This document shows positions 59,516 to 64,000 of a stretch of 64,000 nucleotides of DNA, piece after piece. Within the stretch, counting starts at the first letter, position 1; every line of letters begins with the position of its first letter. Location: contig JASAOO010003535.1 in assembly GCA_030849075.1 (NCBI GenBank), forward strand, positions 36,558 to 100,557. The letters run 5' to 3'. Under the pieces are notes generated by a model that searched no databases, was not told the DNA's origin, and saw only the letters and a list, made by a program, of their open reading frames with translations. This DNA comes from Zelonia costaricensis (Eukaryota; Euglenozoa; Kinetoplastea; Trypanosomatida; Trypanosomatidae). The position numbers were made by a program, and so were the translations under genes.

Positions 59516-61603
59516 CGCTCACATACACATACCCACCCACGTAGAAAGCAAACGTGAGAATGGGAAAAGAGGTATGAACGAGCGGACAAGCACGCCCACG
59601 TCAAACACGCTCGCGAAAGAAAGCTAGAAGAAAAAGAAAAAGTACTGTCGGGTGAATGGGGAGGGGGTGAGGGAGGGGAGGGGAGGGGGGATCTGTCTGT
59701 GCGAGGGACGAGGAGGAGACAGCAAGTGGCTCCCACAACGCTGTGGCGATCTACACGCTCGAAATACACTGCGTGTGAAGTGGTGTGATGTTGATGACGT
59801 CGTTTGTGGTGGTTTTTGTTTGCTTTTTGTGATGTCACGGTTGTGCATGTTGACAAGAAAAAAAGGGAGGCGCATGCGTGACCGTGCGTGCGTGCGTGTG
59901 TGTGTGTGTGGGCATGCGAGCCGGAGCAAGAAAAAATGGCAAGAGGGGAACGCCGTGGGCGGAGGGGACGAAGGAAGGTGAGGGGGGGGGGGGGAGGTTA
60001 GTGTGGGCATATAGCAGAGCGGCGGGGCACAGCAGCGGCGAGGCGAGGGCGCGTGTGGGAGACATGCTGATCTTGATCACTCGGCAAGCGCGCATCGGCA
60101 TCTCGTGACCTGAGAGCTCAGCCTCACGTACACGTCTTCGACATCGGCTGTGGTGCCGAGTGGGTGCGGAGGCAGCCACCGTACGAGGCACAGGCGCCAG
60201 TACCGTCGGCCCCCACTGCGTCCCTCCCCTCACGCATGCACGACGGTGTGACGGCGCATACGTGGGTGCTTTCCCTGCGCAGCGACAGGGGGGCGATGCG
60301 GGGCCACATGTACTCGCAAAAAAGAAAAGGGTTGGGTGTGCATCGTCAACACGTCTTCTTTCCCGTCTTTTGTTTTGTTCGTTTCTGATGACAAGTCGGC
60401 GTAAACACATTGGGAACAGACAGCACGTCGAAGAGTGTTTGTGCATGTGTTCAATGGGAGAGAGGGTTGGGGGGGGGCGGGGCGGCCGGGAGGCGCAGGG
60501 GCGAGGCTTCACTTTGTGGGGTAGTAGAGTGGGGGATGCAGCAAAGCAAGAAGGGAAGGGAGGAGAGACAAACACGGAGGTTGTGTGTGCGTGTGTGTGT
60601 GTTCACAAGAAAAACACACACACACACACACACATAGGTGTGGACGGAGAGGAGGAGGGTTGAGGAGAAGACCGTGGACGCCTAAGCAGGCGTGGAGAAC
60701 ACAGAGTGGGGGGAGGAAGAAAAGGGGGAGGGGGAGGGATCGGTCAATCACGACACAAACATCGACATCACCGATAGAAGCTAAACAAACAGTCACACAC
60801 ATGCACGCACACGCGTCCCGTGTCCGCGATCAGCGAGCTGTCAGAAAGGAAAAAAAAGTGAGCGCCCAGGCACCGCTCTCGTGTTCGTGCCTGCGGGGAG
60901 GGGGGCAGAAGATGCAGAACGTGTGCGGGCAAAGTGGCAGCTGAAGATACACGAATCGAGAAACAGCACACACCTCAATGCGCACTCGCAAGGTCACCGG
61001 GGTGGCGTCGATTTTCTGCAGCGCAGCGGGACAGCACACACAAAAGGCAATCACCCAAAGTGCGGCGGCCCCCTACCCTCCACCCTCACCCCTCTCACAG
61101 CACTCCTCCCCCTCCCGCACCCACGCTCCGCCGCGTGGAGGCCTAGGAAGGCCGGGGTAGAGGGAAGACAGCAGTGAAGGTTGGGAGAGGGGAGGGTGGG
61201 CACAGACAGCCGTGGTACACACGTGGGCCACCACGCACATCCACGCGCGGTTGGAGAAAAAAATCAAAGGACACACGCGCAGGTGCGTTTATTGCTGTTG
61301 TCAGAGGGCACATGCGGAACGACAAGACATGGCGAAGAAGGAGCGGGGGGGGAGGGAAAGGGTGTGTGTGTGCGTGCGTGCTTGGGTGCTTGGGTGGGTG
61401 TAGGAAAAATGAGGAGCAACAATGACGCCATCTCACGGACCAAACAGACCAAAGAAGGCAAGCAAAGCAGGAGAAAAAACAAAGAGGAGAGATCAAGAGC
61501 ACACCGACAGGCCCACACACAGAGAGAAAAAAACAAAAGAAGCACAAGCGCGCACGCAAACAGAGTCAAGAGTGCGAGAAAAACAGCAGGGATGAAGAAG
61601 AAT

Positions 61604-61635
<32 letters not shown>

Positions 61636-62657
61636 AGGTAGTCGCTAAAGCTGAGTCGTCATCGCAGCGACGAGGGTTGAGATACACGAGCACATAATAC
61701 ACAGACGTACGCACAGACACACACACACACACACACACTCACACGTATGGGCACACATCCAGAGCACAGGAAGGATGTGGGGAGCGGTGAGGCAAGGCTT
61801 AAGAACAAAAGAAAAGGAAGAAGAGGATTTGGAGCTGCGTTGCTGCACGCCGCACTCCATGGAGCTGCGCAGACGCATTAGAAAGCGGATGGTGGGGACG
61901 TGCATATATATGAGTATGAGGCGGTGAGGTGTGGAGCTGAAATCGAAGATGGTACACATAAGCTCGTTGACACACCGCCCAGACACACGAGAAAGCACCG
62001 GGAACAAAAAAACAGAAAAAAAGGAAACAAAGCACACGAGCGCGCGCAGAGACGCACACTCAAATTCCTCTCCGCAAACATCTGACTGACAGCGCAACCC
62101 CGGGCGCGCGTCGAAGATGTGGCCGCGCATGGGTGAGCGTGCACTTGCATGTGGTGAGTAGGCGCAGCGAGGTTCCGTTGACGTCGTGTGCGCGCTGCGG
62201 AGGACGTGGACTGGGGGAGGTGGGAGAGAGCGGGGGAGAAGGAGGTCGAAGGTGGAGCGAGGCGGCGGCGTCGCGTCAGCGAGGTAAGCACACAAATGCG
62301 GAGGAGGTCGACGATGAGCACTGATCAGGCGACAGGGAGCTGATGTGGGGAGGGGGGGGAAACAAAAACGCGCACACACGCCCACGAAACGATGAGCTCA
62401 GGCAGATGCTAATTCATGACAAGAGAGGAGAGAGGCGAACGGAACAGAAAGAAAGAAGGATGAAAGGACGAGAAGGCGGCGAGGACGGGAATGGAAGTGG
62501 GGGAGGGGGTGGGTGAGCGCGGTGAGAGAGTCGGCCAACTGCCACGCTGACAAGGCCAGGGTGGCGTGGAACGGAGTAGGGGCAAAGGGGAGGGGGGAGG
62601 GGGGCGGAGGCACACCACTTTACAAATACGAAGAAAAAACGAAACTCGCACGTGCGG

Positions 62658-62660
<3 letters not shown>

Positions 62661-62694
<34 letters not shown>
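62661..62694. repeat. CA microsatellite
   Basis: An uninterrupted CA repeat of about 34 bp, followed by AAACACACACACAT and more CA-rich sequence. Confidence 0.9.
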
Positions 62695-62708
<14 letters not shown>

Positions 62709-62808
62709 TACACAGAAACACAAGAACACAACGTCGCACACAAAAATAGTCATAACCAAACTACGCAGTAATGGAAAGAGTGGGAACAAGAGTCGTGCGG
62801 CCAAGAGG

Positions 62809-63075
62809 GTGCCAAGTGAGATCACCCACGCACAGATGCACGCCCCGCTTGCACGCGAAGATGTGCTGAGGAGGTGGATGGAAAGAGAGGAGAGAAGAGG
62901 AAGCAACAGGAGTACAGAAAATAAAGGAAGACTCACCACCATGAAATGAGAGCCAAAGAAACCGAAAGTAAGCCAGCCGCACACACATCCGCACACAAAG
63001 ACGTGTGTGAGGTGCGCCACGTGCAAGGAAAGAAGAAGAACACAGATCAATAGATAGAGAAAGAGCGACGCACGC

Positions 63076-63106
<31 letters not shown>

Positions 63107-63462
63107 AACACACAGACACACAGCTCTTCATCAGGCAGACACGAAAATAGGCTGGAGTGGAAAGGCAGCTGCCGCAAGGGGGGGGGNGTGCCAAGTGAGA
63201 TCACCCACGCACAGATGCACGCCCCGCTTGCACGCGAAGATGTGCTGAGGAGGTGGATGGAAAGAGAGGAGAGAAGAGGAAGCAACAGGAGCACAGAAAA
63301 TAAAGAAAGACTCACCACCACGAAATGAGAGCCAAAGAAACCGAAAGTAAGCCAGCCGCACACACATCCGCACACAAAGACGTGTGTGAGGTGCGCTACG
63401 TGCAAGGAAAGAAGAAGAACACAGGTCAATAGATAGAGAAAGAGCGACGCACGCACACATAA

Positions 63463-63500
<38 letters not shown>

Positions 63501-63573
63501 AGACACACAGCTCTTCATCAGGCAGACACGAAAATAGGCTGGAGTGGAAAGGCAGCTGCCGCAAGGGGGGGGG
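62809..63573. repeat. Direct duplication of about 380 bp around an N (probable assembly artefact)
   Basis: Positions 62809-63186 (378 bp) and 63188-63573 (386 bp) are copies of the same sequence, separated by the N at 63187. They differ by a few substitutions and by the length of an internal CA tract, which accounts for most of the eight-base difference. Both end in GCAAGGGGGGGGG. Confidence 0.9.
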
Positions 63574-64000
63574 TGAGGGAGGGAGGGAGCGGAAGGGCTT
63601 CACCCACAACGCAACACGGAAAAAAAAAAGCACATGCATAAAGACAAACCCCTAAACAAAGGACAGGTGATGAGGACAGCAGATACACGGGGGAGGGAAG
63701 AGCTTGCGTAGGGTAAGGTGAGGGGTAGGAGGAGGACGCAAGAGTGCACTCGAGACACACCAGCATCACCAGCCTATTCTACGAAAGGGTACGTGAGGGG
63801 GTCGGGGAAAGACGTGAGAGGGTGGAAGCTTGAGATGCGGGTGGACGAGGCACCGAGGAAGCTGCGTAACGTCTGTGTGTTTGGGTGTGGAAGCGCTGGG
63901 GCGTCGTGAGACCACACACACACACACACAACGGCTTCCCCTCCCCGTCACTGCCTCCTCTCCAACCTGAACAACCTTGCACGTGAGACGACCGCAAGCG

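Larger units (their letters stand above)
58862..64000. other. Intergenic or gene-free right end (5.1 kb)
   Basis: No gene is supported. It contains a 38-base G run beside an N (59476-59515), CA tracts near 59358-59376, 60615-60634, 61604-61628, 61715-61738, 62661-62694, 63090-63110 and 63467-63493, a TG tract near 59893-59910, and a duplication around an N at 63187. A stretch near 60060-60320 has more even base composition than its surroundings. The upstream neighbour gene must lie outside the window. Confidence 0.6.

Noticed and set aside
62761..63639. Minus-strand open frame of 292 codons containing an internal repeat
   Set aside because: The repeat is the assembly duplication and the frame crosses an N; residues are microsatellite-derived Val/Cys runs.
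1..64000. tRNA, rRNA or spliced-leader RNA genes
   Set aside because: Read by eye on both strands, no tRNA B-box-like GTTCGAATC context with a fitting A box, no rRNA core sequence and no spliced-leader exon was seen; a tRNAscan or Rfam search would be needed to exclude them fully.

Overview
The window looks like one stretch of a kinetoplastid nuclear chromosome, most likely Leishmania or a close relative in the Leishmaniinae. All eight supported protein genes lie on the minus strand and have no introns. Most are very large (about 500 to 2,790 residues) with GC-rich third codon positions. They are separated by 1 to 7 kb of low-complexity DNA full of CA/TG microsatellites and G/A-rich runs on the plus strand, which are C/T-rich in the transcript sense. 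Six genes have a polypyrimidine tract followed by an AG 12 to about 60 bases before the ATG. This is the expected layout for a polycistronic unit processed by spliced-leader trans-splicing. No promoter, tRNA, rRNA, CRISPR array or complete mobile element could be supported.

Gene order from left to right (transcription runs right to left): (1) 1-1877, a disordered unknown protein cut by the left edge; (2) 3234-8960, a 1,908-residue MORN-repeat protein; (3) 10344-17294, a 2,316-residue AAA+ protein resembling ATAD5/Elg1, the large subunit of the PCNA-unloading RFC-like complex; (4) 18831-27203, a 2,790-residue WD40 plus C-terminal RING protein resembling WDR24/WDR59 of the GATOR2/SEACAT complex; (5) 28281-29792, a 503-residue basic protein with a mitochondrial-type N-terminus and seven AT-hooks, six of them in a 20-residue tandem repeat, probably a kinetoplast DNA-associated protein; (6) 35393-40171, a 1,592-residue Q-rich/acidic/Ala-Pro-rich unknown; (7) 43584-48056, a 1,490-residue disordered unknown; (8) 55445-58681, an unknown of 1,078 residues or more whose true start is uncertain.

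The genes do not form a functional operon in the bacterial sense. Neighbours in such units are co-transcribed but usually unrelated: here DNA-replication clamp unloading, nutrient signalling and kinetoplast DNA binding sit side by side. I did not find a clear new biological system. The best leads are the hFF motifs spread along the Elg1-like protein, the roughly 300-residue insertion that splits the zinc module of the GATOR2-like protein, the AT-hook repeat protein, and a composition island at 34190-34510 that may be a retroposon relic.

Assembly caution: five single N characters mark joins. Four of them are flanked by near-identical copies of the same sequence (53 to about 386 bp), which looks like contig ends that overlap but were not merged. 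These apparent tandem duplications should not be read as biology without long-read support.
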